From assembly GCA_963717635.1 (NCBI GenBank), contig OY970347.1, forward strand, positions 434,001 to 498,000: 64,000 bases of DNA, written 5' to 3'. Shown piece after piece: positions 17,573 to 25,587 of the stretch; within the stretch, counting starts at the first letter, position 1, and every line of letters begins with the position of its first letter. The translations under genes were made by a program, and so were the position numbers. The notes beneath the pieces were generated by a model. It did not search any database. It was not told the DNA's origin and saw nothing but the letters and a program-made list of their open reading frames with translations. This stretch comes from JALZKA01 sp963717635 (GTDB lineage: Bacteria > Actinomycetota > Thermoleophilia > Solirubrobacterales > 70-9).

Positions 17573-17940
17573 GTCGACGAGATCGTCGGCGAACGATCGC
17601 CCCTGCACACGTGGCGATGATCTCCCGACCTCTTCACGACGCGAACCACCCGGGCGTAGTAGGCGTCGCCGATGAACTCGTAGCTCCAGTGACCACCTCG
17701 GGTCGACCGGATCTCGCTGACGAGCTTGTCGGGAGCGCCCTCGTAGTCGTACCAGAACTGGACCACCCGCCGGCGCACGCATGTTCGGGATCCCGAGAAC
17801 ACGTCCCCCTCGTACCGGGCGGTCAATGGCGGGTTCTCGATCGTCACCCGCGACTTGAACGTCTTCTCGTGTGCCGCGGCGGGCACCGCCAGTGGCGACA
17901 AGAGGGCCAGTGCGACTACGGCGATGAGCGGTCGTTTCAT
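17569..17940 (-). CDS. Small secreted protein (paralogue of the next gene)
   Basis: From ATG 17940 this is a 123-residue protein with a clear signal peptide (MKRPLIAVVALALLSPLAVPAAA). The mature part has FKSRVTIENPPLTARYEGDVFSG, a CVRRRVVQFWYDY strand and GGHWSYEF. This matches the layout of the neighbouring upstream gene, pointing to a tandem duplication. The mature region is basic with two to three cysteines, and I recognise no named family. The fold is probably a small beta sandwich resembling carboxypeptidase-regulatory-like domains. It converges on the GalT gene with a 4-bp overlap. Confidence 0.72.
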   Translation of the reverse strand: MKRPLIAVVALALLSPLAVPAAAHEKTFKSRVTIENPPLTARYEGDVFSGSRTCVRRRVVQFWYDYEGAPDKLVSEIRSTRGGHWSYEFIGDAYYARVVRVVKRSGDHRHVCRGDRSPTISST

Positions 17941-17942
17941 CT

Positions 17943-18383
17943 CTAGATCACCACGTCGTGGGTCTCGCGGTTGGAGGCGTCGCGCTTGCACACGATGTCA
18001 CCTCTACGTCTGCGGGTCGCCTTGGCGACGTACTCGCCGTCGCCGGGCTTGGACTCGGGGGCGGTCTCAAACCGCCAGCGGCCCTGCGCATCGGACTTGA
18101 CGGTCGCGATCACCTCGGGATCGTCGCCCGGCGGTTTACTCGCGACCCGGATCAACTTCACCGTCCGGCGCCGCTCGCAAGAGGGCTTGTCCGAGACGAG
18201 GCGGCCCTTGAAGGTCGCCACATAGTTGCGCCGGGCGAGCGTTCGGCAGCTCACGATAAACGGGCTCGGGCAGTCGTCCTTCAGGGTCACCCTTGTATCG
18301 AATCGCTGCACCTGTCCCGCACCGGCCGGCGCGGCAAGAGCCAACGCCGCGACCCCAAGCGCCACCAACAAACTCCGTCGCAT
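17943..18383 (-). CDS. Small secreted protein, beta-rich, cysteine-containing
   Basis: This 146-residue protein starts at ATG 18383 with a good ribosome binding site (GGGAGGAA seven bases upstream). The signal peptide is MRRSLLVALGVAALALAAPAGA. The mature domain holds FDTRVTLKDD, YVATFKGRLVSDKPSCERRRTVKLIR and GRWRFET, parallel to the adjacent paralogue. The cysteines at DDCPSPFIVSC and DIVCKRD may form disulfides outside the cell. The pattern of strand, CxRRR strand, then a D-x-G-RW-F strand resembles a single Ig-like repeat. The two genes are separated by 2 bp and probably form an operon. Function unknown. Confidence 0.75.
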   Translation of the reverse strand: MRRSLLVALGVAALALAAPAGAGQVQRFDTRVTLKDDCPSPFIVSCRTLARRNYVATFKGRLVSDKPSCERRRTVKLIRVASKPPGDDPEVIATVKSDAQGRWRFETAPESKPGDGEYVAKATRRRRGDIVCKRDASNRETHDVVI

Positions 18384-18448
18384 CCGCGGTTCCTCCCTGG
18401 TTGTGATGTGAGCCAACCCTACGGCCCACCACTAGGCTTGTCCACCGC

Positions 18449-19120
18449 ATGAGCCCCCCGACCGCCCGCCCGTTCCCCCGCTTCATCGCCGACGCCTCCC
18501 AGGAAGGGAAGGTCCAGGGCCGCTTCGCCGAGCGGCTGACGGCCGAATTCGCCAGGGCCTGCGAACCGCTGGCCGCGGAGGCCGGGTCGCTGCTCAACCC
18601 GGAGAGCATCCGCTGGTTCCCGGACCGCGCCTGGGGTGGACGGGTCTACGTGCCGGCCACCGCGCGCGCCAAGGAGCCCTCGGTCCCGAGCGACTCAGCG
18701 GACGGTGCCGAGCCGGTGCTGGTCGAGTACTACGGCTGGGTCTCGTTCGTGCCGGCGAAGGACGGCGACTTCGGCGACTTCAGCGCGAAGGCGGACTTCA
18801 CCGACGTGACCTCGGAGGAGAACCCCGACTGGCAGGTGGACATTTCCGATGACGTGATCGGAGCCTGGAAGTCCGAGTCCGGCCGCGGCGGCGATGTGAC
18901 GCTGGTCTGGGGTCTGCCGCTGGTCCGGGGCGCGGTCGCCGCGACCGCGGAACTCGACGACGAGGTCGTGGACCAGTGTCCGGTGCAGGACGGGGACTTC
19001 ACGCTGGTCGCGGTTGACGCAGTTCACGGCTTCGGCGACGACGCCTACCTGACCGTGAAGCTTTGGGATCGCCGCCTCGGCGAGGTCGCGACCGAGAGCC
19101 TCTACGACGAATCGGACTAG
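18449..19120 (+). CDS. Conserved-looking hypothetical cytoplasmic protein
   Basis: This 223-residue acidic protein has no signal peptide or membrane helix. An N-terminal helical part (RFAERLTAEFARACEPLAAEAGSLL) is followed by a beta-rich region with many acidic and aromatic residues (YYGWVSFVPAKDGDFGDFSAKADFTDV). The C-terminus is TVKLWDRRLGEVATESLYDESD. I do not recognise a family. Strong GC3 bias and a single clear ATG support a real gene. It stands between secreted-protein genes on the other strand and has no obvious operon partner. Confidence 0.72.
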   Translation: MSPPTARPFPRFIADASQEGKVQGRFAERLTAEFARACEPLAAEAGSLLNPESIRWFPDRAWGGRVYVPATARAKEPSVPSDSADGAEPVLVEYYGWVSFVPAKDGDFGDFSAKADFTDVTSEENPDWQVDISDDVIGAWKSESGRGGDVTLVWGLPLVRGAVAATAELDDEVVDQCPVQDGDFTLVAVDAVHGFGDDAYLTVKLWDRRLGEVATESLYDESD

Positions 19121-19127
19121 GCAGCTT

Positions 19128-19874
19128 CTAGCAGGAGCGCGGGCGCGGGTCGAACGGGTCGCTGCGAAGGACGTCGCGGCCCGGGCCGCAGTTGATCCCG
19201 AGGTCCTTGGTGAAGTCCCTGGCGCGTACGACGTCCCTGCCGGGCCCGGCGTTGTAGCGGTCGCGATCGTCACCCCCGACGAGCACGTCGGGCCCGCCGC
19301 CGCCGCTGAGCTTGTCGTTGCCCTCAGTGTCGACCAGCCGGTCGCGTCCGCCGCCGCCGCGGAGCCTGTTGTCGGGCGACGAGCCGTCGACCGTGTCGGC
19401 GCCGCCGGTGAGGCGGTCGCGGCCGGCCCCGCCCTCGAGCACGCCGCGTCCAACGGCCTCGAACACGTCGTCGCCACCGCCGCCGTCGAAGTCCGTCGCC
19501 AACGCAGGCCCCAGGAACGCCCGATAGGAGATCAGGAACTCGACCGTGTCCTTCCCGCCCCCGGTCACGAACTCCACCCGCCTCGTGGTGTCCGTCACGG
19601 GACAATTCAGCTCGGCGCCGTCCTGCGGGCAGCTCGGGGTGCCGACGACGCCGGCCGGGTCGCTGAACCGCAATTCGCCGGCGATCGGCGAATAGAAGAC
19701 CTCGATCGTGTTGCCCTCCGGTCCGCCTTGCACCTGGATAACGTCGCCGTCGACGGACGCCGTGATCGTGGCCGATGCGGCAGGAGGCGCTGTCAGCACC
19801 AGAACGCACGCTCCCGCGACCAGGCCACCACACCGCCTCGAGACCGCCCGTGGTTCCCTTCTCCCGCGCGCCAC
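19128..19874 (-). CDS. Secreted RTX-type calcium-binding repeat protein
   Basis: The 248-residue protein starts at GTG 19874 with a signal peptide (GLVAGACVLVLTAPPAASA). A strand-rich domain (about 35-125) precedes nonapeptide RTX repeats of the form GGxGxDxL (about 128-215). Each repeat binds calcium and folds into a beta roll outside the cell. The C-terminus has INCGPGRDVLRSDPFDPRPRSC with cysteines that could close the roll. No protease or lipase domain is attached, so it is a structural or adhesive repeat protein by inference. It converges on the gene at 18449 with a 7-bp gap. Confidence 0.85.
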   Translation of the reverse strand: MARGRREPRAVSRRCGGLVAGACVLVLTAPPAASATITASVDGDVIQVQGGPEGNTIEVFYSPIAGELRFSDPAGVVGTPSCPQDGAELNCPVTDTTRRVEFVTGGGKDTVEFLISYRAFLGPALATDFDGGGGDDVFEAVGRGVLEGGAGRDRLTGGADTVDGSSPDNRLRGGGGRDRLVDTEGNDKLSGGGGPDVLVGGDDRDRYNAGPGRDVVRARDFTKDLGINCGPGRDVLRSDPFDPRPRSC

Positions 19875-20011
19875 ACGCAGAGCCTATACCTGCCCCGGCA
19901 GCGCGGGTAAAGGCTCGAGCCCCGGCCGCCGATCACCACTGGAGGAGATGCCCGGGTTCGTCGCCAATCAGGTGCTCGACGCGGCCGCGCATAGGCCGCT
20001 TCTTGGCTGTG

Positions 20012-20500
20012 CTAAGCCGTTCGATCTGGCAATGGCCCGATGAACTCGATCCCATAGTCCCCGCTCGCCTGCTTGATCGTTGCTCCTTCGATCGATGTGG
20101 TGGGCGGCAAACCGCCCGGTCGCGACTCCAGGGTGATCGCGCGGTAGAACTCCCCGTGGCGCGGTGTCGTCAGGATGAGATAGCGCGCCTTCTCCGACTC
20201 GACTCGGAAGCCGTGAACAGCTCCACCGGGTATGTGCGCGAACGCACCGGCAGGTGCCCGGACGCCCGGCTGATCATCGATGTAGAGCGTCAATTCGCCC
20301 TCCAGGACGTAAAAGGACTCCCTGTCGTCGGGGTGCCGATGCAGGGGGACACTCTCGCCGCGACTGGCCTGCTCGTCGACGAGGCAGAACGCTCCTCCCG
20401 TCCCCTCCCCCGTGGCGAGAAAGGATGTGGAGGTTTTACCCATCCACCGCAGTTCAGCCTGTCCTGGCTGACAAACGTACGCCCTGGTCCGATCGCTCAT
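20012..20500 (-). CDS. Cupin-domain protein
   Basis: From ATG 20500, preceded by a strong GAGGAGGAG ribosome binding site, the protein has 162 residues. It has a single cupin barrel with motif 1 HRHPDDRESFYVLEGELTLYI (metal ligands His, His and Glu) and motif 2 AHIPGGAVHGFRV (His). These residues would hold a divalent metal, so an enzyme or a sensor is possible. The N-terminus is similar to quercetin-dioxygenase-like and YhhW-like single cupins. No substrate can be named. It is monocistronic and divergent from the tRNA gene. Confidence 0.85.
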   Translation of the reverse strand: MSDRTRAYVCQPGQAELRWMGKTSTSFLATGEGTGGAFCLVDEQASRGESVPLHRHPDDRESFYVLEGELTLYIDDQPGVRAPAGAFAHIPGGAVHGFRVESEKARYLILTTPRHGEFYRAITLESRPGGLPPTTSIEGATIKQASGDYGIEFIGPLPDRTA

Positions 20501-20545
20501 GATGACTCCTCCTCGGTTGACGAAGCTCGCTCTGAACACTAGGCC

Positions 20546-20574
20546 TCAACAACTGCAGGCCAGAGCCGTAATCT
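20546..20574 (+). promoter_or_regulatory. Possible promoter of the tRNA-Arg gene
   Basis: A TCAACA hexamer (20546-20551) and TAATCT (20569-20574) are separated by 17 bp and end 8 bp before the tRNA. The match to the vegetative consensus is partial (4/6 and 3/6), but spacing and position fit. Transcription from here would probably also read through the downstream lipoprotein gene. Confidence 0.3.
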
Positions 20575-20582
20575 GACATCAG

Positions 20583-20656
<74 letters not shown>

Positions 20657-20658
20657 CT

Positions 20659-21243
20659 GTGCGCACGATCCTCGCAAACGGTTTCGCGGTCCTCGCGTTG
20701 GTCGCCGGGTGCGGCTCCGACGATCCGCCCCCACAGCCCGATGTCGAGCGCAAGCCCGAGGCGGTCCAGGAATTGCCCGAGCTGCCGCCCGGATTCGCGC
20801 CCTACGTCAGCCGGGTCAACGGCCTCGCGCTCGGGCGCCCGCCGGGCTGGAAGGCAACCGATGAGGGCGTCCTGACGCTCCTGACGGCGCCCGACCAACT
20901 CGTTGCCATGAGCCTGTCGGTCGACCGCTCCGACGAGGCTCTCGCCGGCGACCCGGAAGTGCTCGTCGTGCAGACGTTCTCCGCGCTCCAGGGCTATGAG
21001 GGCGAGCTCGATCCCTCTGAGCCCAGGCCGTTCAAGCACCGCTACGACGCGTTCGAGGTCCGGGGCGAGGGCGTCTCGGCCGCAACCGGTGTGCGGCAGC
21101 GGCTGCGGGTCGTGGTCCTCAAGCGAGAGGGCGCCGCCGTCGTCACCGCCGTGATCGCCGAGAACGCGAAGGACAGGGCGCCGCGCGAGGTCGAGCAGGC
21201 GCTCGACTCCCTGCAAACCGTCCGCACCCGCCCGGTCGGCTGA
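20659..21243 (+). CDS. Predicted lipoprotein, PsbP/LpqN-like
   Basis: This 194-residue protein starts at GTG 20659 with a short signal sequence and a lipobox ending at Cys18 (LVAGC), followed by a Pro/Glu-rich linker. The domain from about residue 50 (NGLALGRPPGWKATDEG, VAMSLSVDRSD, RYDAFEVRGEGVS) resembles the PsbP-like fold of actinobacterial lipoproteins that stabilise cell-envelope partners. Similarity is by pattern only. The start lies two bases after the tRNA-Arg gene, leaving no room for a Shine-Dalgarno sequence outside the tRNA body. The mRNA is therefore probably leaderless after tRNA 3' processing. A dyad-symmetric terminator follows the stop. Confidence 0.75.
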   Translation: MRTILANGFAVLALVAGCGSDDPPPQPDVERKPEAVQELPELPPGFAPYVSRVNGLALGRPPGWKATDEGVLTLLTAPDQLVAMSLSVDRSDEALAGDPEVLVVQTFSALQGYEGELDPSEPRPFKHRYDAFEVRGEGVSAATGVRQRLRVVVLKREGAAVVTAVIAENAKDRAPREVEQALDSLQTVRTRPVG

Positions 21244-21249
21244 AGTTCG

Positions 21250-21295
21250 CGAACGTCCCGCGTCCCGCGCCCTGGCACGGGTTCCGGGACGTTCG
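21250..21295. terminator. Bidirectional terminator-like inverted repeat
   Basis: CGAACGTCCCG (21250-21260) and CGGGACGTTCG (21285-21295) are perfect 11-bp inverted arms around a 24-nt GC-rich loop. The hairpin lies between convergent genes (stops at 21243 and 21302), so it can end transcription from both sides. No long T-run follows, which is common in high-GC actinobacteria. Confidence 0.7.
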
Positions 21296-21301
21296 GTGTG
21301 A

Positions 21302-21871
21302 TCAGCGGCGGTCGGGCCGGCCCGGGTAGACGTCGTCGATCGTCGCGAGCGCCTGAAATGGCGCTTCGGCTGCCGCGGCGATCGCCTCGCCGCCGCCCGC
21401 GAGGCGGTCGACCACGCAGAGCGTGCCGGCGATTTCGAGCCCCTCGGAGCGGATCCGCTCGATCGCGCCGACGGTCGACCCGCCCGTGGTCACGGTGTCC
21501 TCCACGACGAGCACCCTCGCGCCCGGCTCGACCGGGCCCTCGACCCAGCGCTGCAGGCCGTGCTGCTTGCGCTCCTTGCGGACGAAGAAGCCGACCAGCC
21601 CGGCGCCGCCCGGCACCGCGATCGCGGCGCATGCCAGTGGGATCGCCGCCATCACGGGGCCGCCGACAGCCGTCGCGCCTGCGTCGTTTGCGGCGGCGGC
21701 GATCAGCTCGCCCGCGGCGCGGAACCCGGCCGGGCGCATCAGGGCGCGCCTGGCGTCGACGTAGTACTCGGCCGTCTGGCCGCTCGAGAGCGTGACTTCG
21801 CCCAGGATCAGCGCGTGCTCGCGAAGCTCGGCGACCAGGGTCGAGCGCGCCGCGTCGAGGTCAGCGCTCAC
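21302..21871 (-). CDS. pyrE: Orotate phosphoribosyltransferase
   Basis: PyrE converts orotate and PRPP to orotidine monophosphate in pyrimidine synthesis. The 189-residue protein carries the PRPP-binding signature VLVVEDTVTTGGST, the catalytic flexible loop FFVRKERKQHG and the N-terminal LSSGQTAEYYVDAR segment that contacts orotate. Length is typical for the short bacterial type. It is followed on the other side by a terminator-like dyad and lies 9 bp downstream of the L,D-transpeptidase stop, so the two may share a transcript. No other pyr gene is in the window. Confidence 0.94.
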   Translation of the reverse strand: MSADLDAARSTLVAELREHALILGEVTLSSGQTAEYYVDARRALMRPAGFRAAGELIAAAANDAGATAVGGPVMAAIPLACAAIAVPGGAGLVGFFVRKERKQHGLQRWVEGPVEPGARVLVVEDTVTTGGSTVGAIERIRSEGLEIAGTLCVVDRLAGGGEAIAAAAEAPFQALATIDDVYPGRPDRR

Positions 21872-21880
21872 GTCGCGGGA

Positions 21881-22897
21881 TCAGCCGTAGACGTAGAACA
21901 CGTCGCCCAGGTCGATCCACCGGTAGATGAAGTCGGAGTTCGGGGGCGGGTTGCGAAGACAGCCGTGGCTGGCCGGATAGGTGGGGACGGAGTGGTAGCC
22001 GTGGGTCGCGTAGCCGCGGATGAAGTAGACGGAATGAATCATCCCGACGCTGTTCACGCCGTAGTCCTTTCGGTAGGTCGGGAATTTTCCGCGGATGGTC
22101 GGCGTCGCCGCGGTGCCCGAGGAGATGTGGAAGACGTGCTTTGCCCTTCCGTTCTTGATCAGCGCCATTACCTGGCGTGAGAGGTCGGCCTCGACGTGCT
22201 TGCCGCCTGCCTTCCACTTGACCTTGAAGCCGCCCTTGCCGGCGGCCAGCGTCTTGTAGATCCCCTGGTTCGCATCCATTGTGCGGGCCATGTTGTTGGT
22301 CTTGCGGAAGGCGAGCACCGCCCGGCCCGTAGCGTCCCCGTAGCCGCTGCCGTGCGCGGTGAAGAAGCCCTCCTTCGCGAGCAGCTTGTTGAACAGCTTG
22401 ACCTTGGGCCCGTGGTCGCCCTGGTTCAGGTTGGGGTAGTCGACGCCGACGCCCTTCGAGGCAGCCAGCGCGCCTTGCTGCTCGGGAGTCTGCGCCTTGT
22501 TGGCCCGAAACCGGTAGGTGCCGGGCTCGACGATCTTCCGCGAGCGCAGGGCGAACCGGCCAAACTCGCTGCCCGGGATGCGCTGGATCGCAAGCGTCTT
22601 GCGCTGCATGCTCTTCTCGTCGCGCTTCAGGAGGACCGTCACCTTCTGCCCGGCGACGAACGGGAAGATCCTGCCGATGACCTTGAAGCGCTCGCCGACA
22701 TCGACCTTGTTGTGATTGACCTTTCGGAGCTTGAGCCGGATCCTCGCGTTCTCGGGGCCGGCAAGCACGCCGCGGGCGCTCGCTGACGGGGCGGGGCTTG
22801 CGTCCGCCGCCTGGGCCGAGGGGGCCTGGGCCGTCGCGCCTGGCGCCAGGACGAGGGCAAGCAAGACAGCCCCCCCGAGGATGCCGCGAGTTCTCAC
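21881..22897 (-). CDS. Secreted L,D-transpeptidase with peptidoglycan-binding region
   Basis: The 338-residue protein starts at GTG 22897 with a signal peptide followed by an Ala/Pro/Ser linker. A beta-rich domain (about 45-130) precedes a peptidoglycan-binding-like helix region (NQGDHGPKVKLFNKLLAKEGFF, about 158-200). The YkuD catalytic domain spans about 235-338. Its active site is HGYHSVPTYPASHGCLRNP with the nucleophilic cysteine in SHGCLR. Such enzymes form 3-3 cross-links in peptidoglycan or attach proteins to it. All catalytic residues are present. Confidence 0.9.
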   Translation of the reverse strand: MRTRGILGGAVLLALVLAPGATAQAPSAQAADASPAPSASARGVLAGPENARIRLKLRKVNHNKVDVGERFKVIGRIFPFVAGQKVTVLLKRDEKSMQRKTLAIQRIPGSEFGRFALRSRKIVEPGTYRFRANKAQTPEQQGALAASKGVGVDYPNLNQGDHGPKVKLFNKLLAKEGFFTAHGSGYGDATGRAVLAFRKTNNMARTMDANQGIYKTLAAGKGGFKVKWKAGGKHVEADLSRQVMALIKNGRAKHVFHISSGTAATPTIRGKFPTYRKDYGVNSVGMIHSVYFIRGYATHGYHSVPTYPASHGCLRNPPPNSDFIYRWIDLGDVFYVYG

Positions 22898-22921
22898 AGC
22901 CGGAATTGTGGCAGACGCGGT

Positions 22922-24070
22922 TTACCCTGATGCCAGGACGGCGAACGCGATCGCGTTGTTCAACATGTGAAGGGCGATTGTCGGTCGGATCGAGCCAGTG
23001 CGCTCGTAGACCGCACAGAGGATCACGCCGAACAACGAGAGCTGGAGGACGACGGGCCAGCTGTCGGACCCGGTGTAGTGGAAGAGCCCCCAGATCCCGG
23101 ATGAGATCAGGGCGGCGACCAGAAACGAGCCGTGCGAGCGGATGCCGCCGAACATGAAGCCGCGGAAGAAGATCTCCTCGGCCACCGGCGCCGCGACAAC
23201 GATCAGGAAGAAGGCCGCGATCGCTCCAAGCGCGCCCTCGTCGATGCCGAGCTCGCGCGTGATGTCCTCCTGCTCCGGGGAGAGCAGCGCCGAGATCACA
23301 AGGGCGCAGGCGAGGTACGCGAGATAGCCGAGGACGGCTGTCTTGACCGGGGCACGCAGCGACGGCCCAAGGCCGAGGGCGGCCGGATGGGCGAAGCCGT
23401 CGCGGCCGGCGACCTGGAACGGCACGTAGACCATCGCCGCGGCGAGGACTGCCTGCAGGACCAGGACGGCGCCCAGCGTCTCGATGTCGGGGTCGAAGGC
23501 GGAGGCGATGCCAGCCGCCAGCACGGTGATCAGGAGTAGAAGGCCCAGGCCGGCGAGAACCCGGGCGCCGCCCCAGGTGGCGCTTGCGTTGGGCGGGGCG
23601 CTGACCGTCAACCCGGGCCGCGGCTCCTCGCGCGAGCGCACCACGACCGTCTTCGCCGCACGGTCGCCGAGCCGTTGCCCGTGCTCGGAACCCGGCACGG
23701 TGACCCAGATTGCCAACAGGTCCGGCAGGCGCAGGAGGTTGCGCAGCAGGCTTCCGTTCCAGCTCAGCCTGCCGCCGTCGAGGCGCGATACGCGGGTCCC
23801 CATCACCACCTTTCCGAGCGTGCGGCCGTACCGCCACTCGGCGAACACCATGTAGTTGACCCAGACGCTGACCGCGATCAGCATCGCGATGCCAACCGAC
23901 TCCTCCTGGGAGGTGGTCAGCGTCTCGTTCTCGATTTCCGGCACCGCGGCGTAGACGACGATTCCGGCGAGCAGCCAGCCGATCCCGATGTCGATGAGCC
24001 CGGCGAGGAGGCGGCGTCCGAGGCCGGCCGGCTCCGGCCGGGCGTCGGGGGTGGGAGGGGGCTCGCTCAT
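22922..24070 (-). CDS. RDD-domain / CPBP (CAAX-type) intramembrane protease fusion
   Basis: This 382-residue membrane protein joins two families. Residues about 15-145 form an RDD domain (LGRRLLAGLIDIGIG, YGRTLGKVVMGTRV, GDRAAKTVVV). Residues about 170-382 form a CPBP glutamic intramembrane protease with EEIFFRGFMFG, WGLFHYTG and HMLNNAIAF, the expected glutamate and histidine active-site residues. CPBP proteins cleave within the membrane or process small peptides. RDD domains are implicated in ion or antiporter function. The start overlaps the HAD gene stop by four bases. Confidence 0.85.
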   Translation of the reverse strand: MSEPPPTPDARPEPAGLGRRLLAGLIDIGIGWLLAGIVVYAAVPEIENETLTTSQEESVGIAMLIAVSVWVNYMVFAEWRYGRTLGKVVMGTRVSRLDGGRLSWNGSLLRNLLRLPDLLAIWVTVPGSEHGQRLGDRAAKTVVVRSREEPRPGLTVSAPPNASATWGGARVLAGLGLLLLITVLAAGIASAFDPDIETLGAVLVLQAVLAAAMVYVPFQVAGRDGFAHPAALGLGPSLRAPVKTAVLGYLAYLACALVISALLSPEQEDITRELGIDEGALGAIAAFFLIVVAAPVAEEIFFRGFMFGGIRSHGSFLVAALISSGIWGLFHYTGSDSWPVVLQLSLFGVILCAVYERTGSIRPTIALHMLNNAIAFAVLASG

Positions 24071-24723
24071 TTGGAACCGGCCGCCACCGCCGGGCCGACC
24101 TCCGCCAGCGAGGAGATGTCGCCGCCGCCCTCGCGATCCAGGAGCAGCGCCCTGATCCCGGCGGCAGTGGCCCCGGCGACGTCCTCCTCGGCGGTATCGC
24201 CGACGTGGAGCGCCTCCTTGGCGGAGCAGCCGGCGATCTCGAGCGCCTGCGAGAAGATCACTGGGTCCGGCTTGCGCGAGCCGGACCCGGCCGACGTCAC
24301 CACGCCGTCAAGCAGCTCACTCAGCTCGCAGCGCTCCAGCACCGCGGTCAACGACACGTCCCAGTTCGAGACGCACACGAGGCGGATGCCCTGCGAGCGC
24401 AGATCGGCCAGGGCGGGCGCCGCGTCGGGATAGGCGTTGAAGCGAATCGAGGCCATCATCGTCGCGACGGAAACCTCGCGATCCAGCTCCCAGGAGAGGA
24501 TGTCGGCGCAGCGCGCGCGCAGCGCAGCTACGGAGTCCTCGTCGCGCCCCTCATGGGAGTGCTCCTTGTAGTAGTCCATCTCCCTGCGGACCGCCCGGGC
24601 AAGATCGTCGTTGGCCTCGACGCCCAGCTCGGCGGCCAGGTGAAGCCACGGCGGCTCCAGCTCGACCAGCGTGCCGAGGGCGTCGAGGAGGATGGCGCGC
24701 GTCGCGCGCACAGGGGAAGTCAT
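24067..24723 (-). CDS. HAD-superfamily hydrolase lacking the second motif-I aspartate
   Basis: From ATG 24723 the protein has 218 residues with the HAD-IA cap. Motif I reads LLDALGTL where most members have DxDGT, so the nucleophile Asp is kept but the general-acid Asp is Leu. Motif II is CVSNWD, motif III KPDPVIF and motif IV HVGDTAEEDVAG. The DALGT form is known in some archaeal and actinobacterial HAD proteins and may have weak phosphatase or other activity. Substrate unknown. The first bases run divergently from the MscS gene, 31 bp apart. Confidence 0.82.
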   Translation of the reverse strand: MTSPVRATRAILLDALGTLVELEPPWLHLAAELGVEANDDLARAVRREMDYYKEHSHEGRDEDSVAALRARCADILSWELDREVSVATMMASIRFNAYPDAAPALADLRSQGIRLVCVSNWDVSLTAVLERCELSELLDGVVTSAGSGSRKPDPVIFSQALEIAGCSAKEALHVGDTAEEDVAGATAAGIRALLLDREGGGDISSLAEVGPAVAAGSK

Positions 24724-24754
24724 CAAGCCGCGCAGCTTGACAGGATCGACACCC

Positions 24755-25537
24755 ATGGAGGACCAGTCCTTCTGGAAGGAGTACGGAGACCTGATCGGCG
24801 CGGCGGCCACGCTCGCCGTCACGATCACGATCGCCTATGTGATTGACCGCCTCGTGCTGGCTCGGGCCGGGCGGGTCGCCGATCGCGTCTCGGAAGCGGG
24901 CGTCTCGCGCGCGGCGAAGACCCGGCTTCGGGTTGTTCGGCGCCTGGTCTTCGTGGTGATCGTCCTGATCGGCTGCACGCTGGCGTTGAACCAGTTCACG
25001 AAGCTCGACCGGCTGGCCACGGGCCTCCTGGCGTCAAGCGCCGTGCTGGGCATCGTGCTTGGGCTCGCCGCCCGGCAGGTGCTCGCCAACCCCCTAGCCG
25101 GGGTCCTGCTGGCGTTCACCCAGCCGATCCGCATCGGCGACACGATCACGATCGACGACGTGACCGGCCGGGTCGACGACCTCACCCTCTCCTACACCTA
25201 CGTCGACACCGGCGACGGGCGCCTGATGATCATCCCGAACGAGCAGGTTGTCACGTCGACGCTCTTCAACCGATCCACCGGGGACCGCAACGCCCCGGCC
25301 GCGGCCGCGGTCTGGCTGCCCCCTGGAGCTGATGTCCAGGCCGCTCGGATCGCGCTGGCGCCGCTCGAGGCGTCGGCGATCGAGCTCGAGGAGATCACCC
25401 ACGAGGGCCTGAAGCTGGTCGTCCACGGGGACCGTGGGGCCGATCGCACCACCGTCGGCGGCGAGGAGGCTGCCCTGCGTGAGCGCGCCCACCAGTTGCT
25501 CGTCGACGCGGGCGTTCTCGCCCGCAGCGAAGACTGA
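24755..25537 (+). CDS. Small-conductance mechanosensitive channel (MscS family)
   Basis: This 260-residue protein begins at ATG 24755 (MEDQSFWKEYGD). It has three membrane segments (about 10-28, 60-78 and 83-110). The pore-lining helix contains ASSAVLGIVLGLAARQVLANPLAGVLLAF, and the beta domain follows (QPIRIGDTI, GRVDDLTLSYTYVDT, IIPNEQVVTSTLFNRS). These are the MscS signatures. The channel opens under membrane tension to release solutes after osmotic down-shock, a natural partner for the trehalose genes at 35-38 kb. The C-terminus is shorter than in E. coli MscS. Confidence 0.9.
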   Translation: MEDQSFWKEYGDLIGAAATLAVTITIAYVIDRLVLARAGRVADRVSEAGVSRAAKTRLRVVRRLVFVVIVLIGCTLALNQFTKLDRLATGLLASSAVLGIVLGLAARQVLANPLAGVLLAFTQPIRIGDTITIDDVTGRVDDLTLSYTYVDTGDGRLMIIPNEQVVTSTLFNRSTGDRNAPAAAAVWLPPGADVQAARIALAPLEASAIELEEITHEGLKLVVHGDRGADRTTVGGEEAALRERAHQLLVDAGVLARSED

Positions 25538-25587
25538 ACTGATCTGAAAGCGCACGCCTGCCGTTACCCTTTCCGGGGGAATCAAGC

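Noticed and set aside
19250..19480. Periodic DNA repeats that could suggest a CRISPR or minisatellite array
   Set aside because: They are in-frame codons for RTX nonapeptides and have no conserved repeat-spacer structure.
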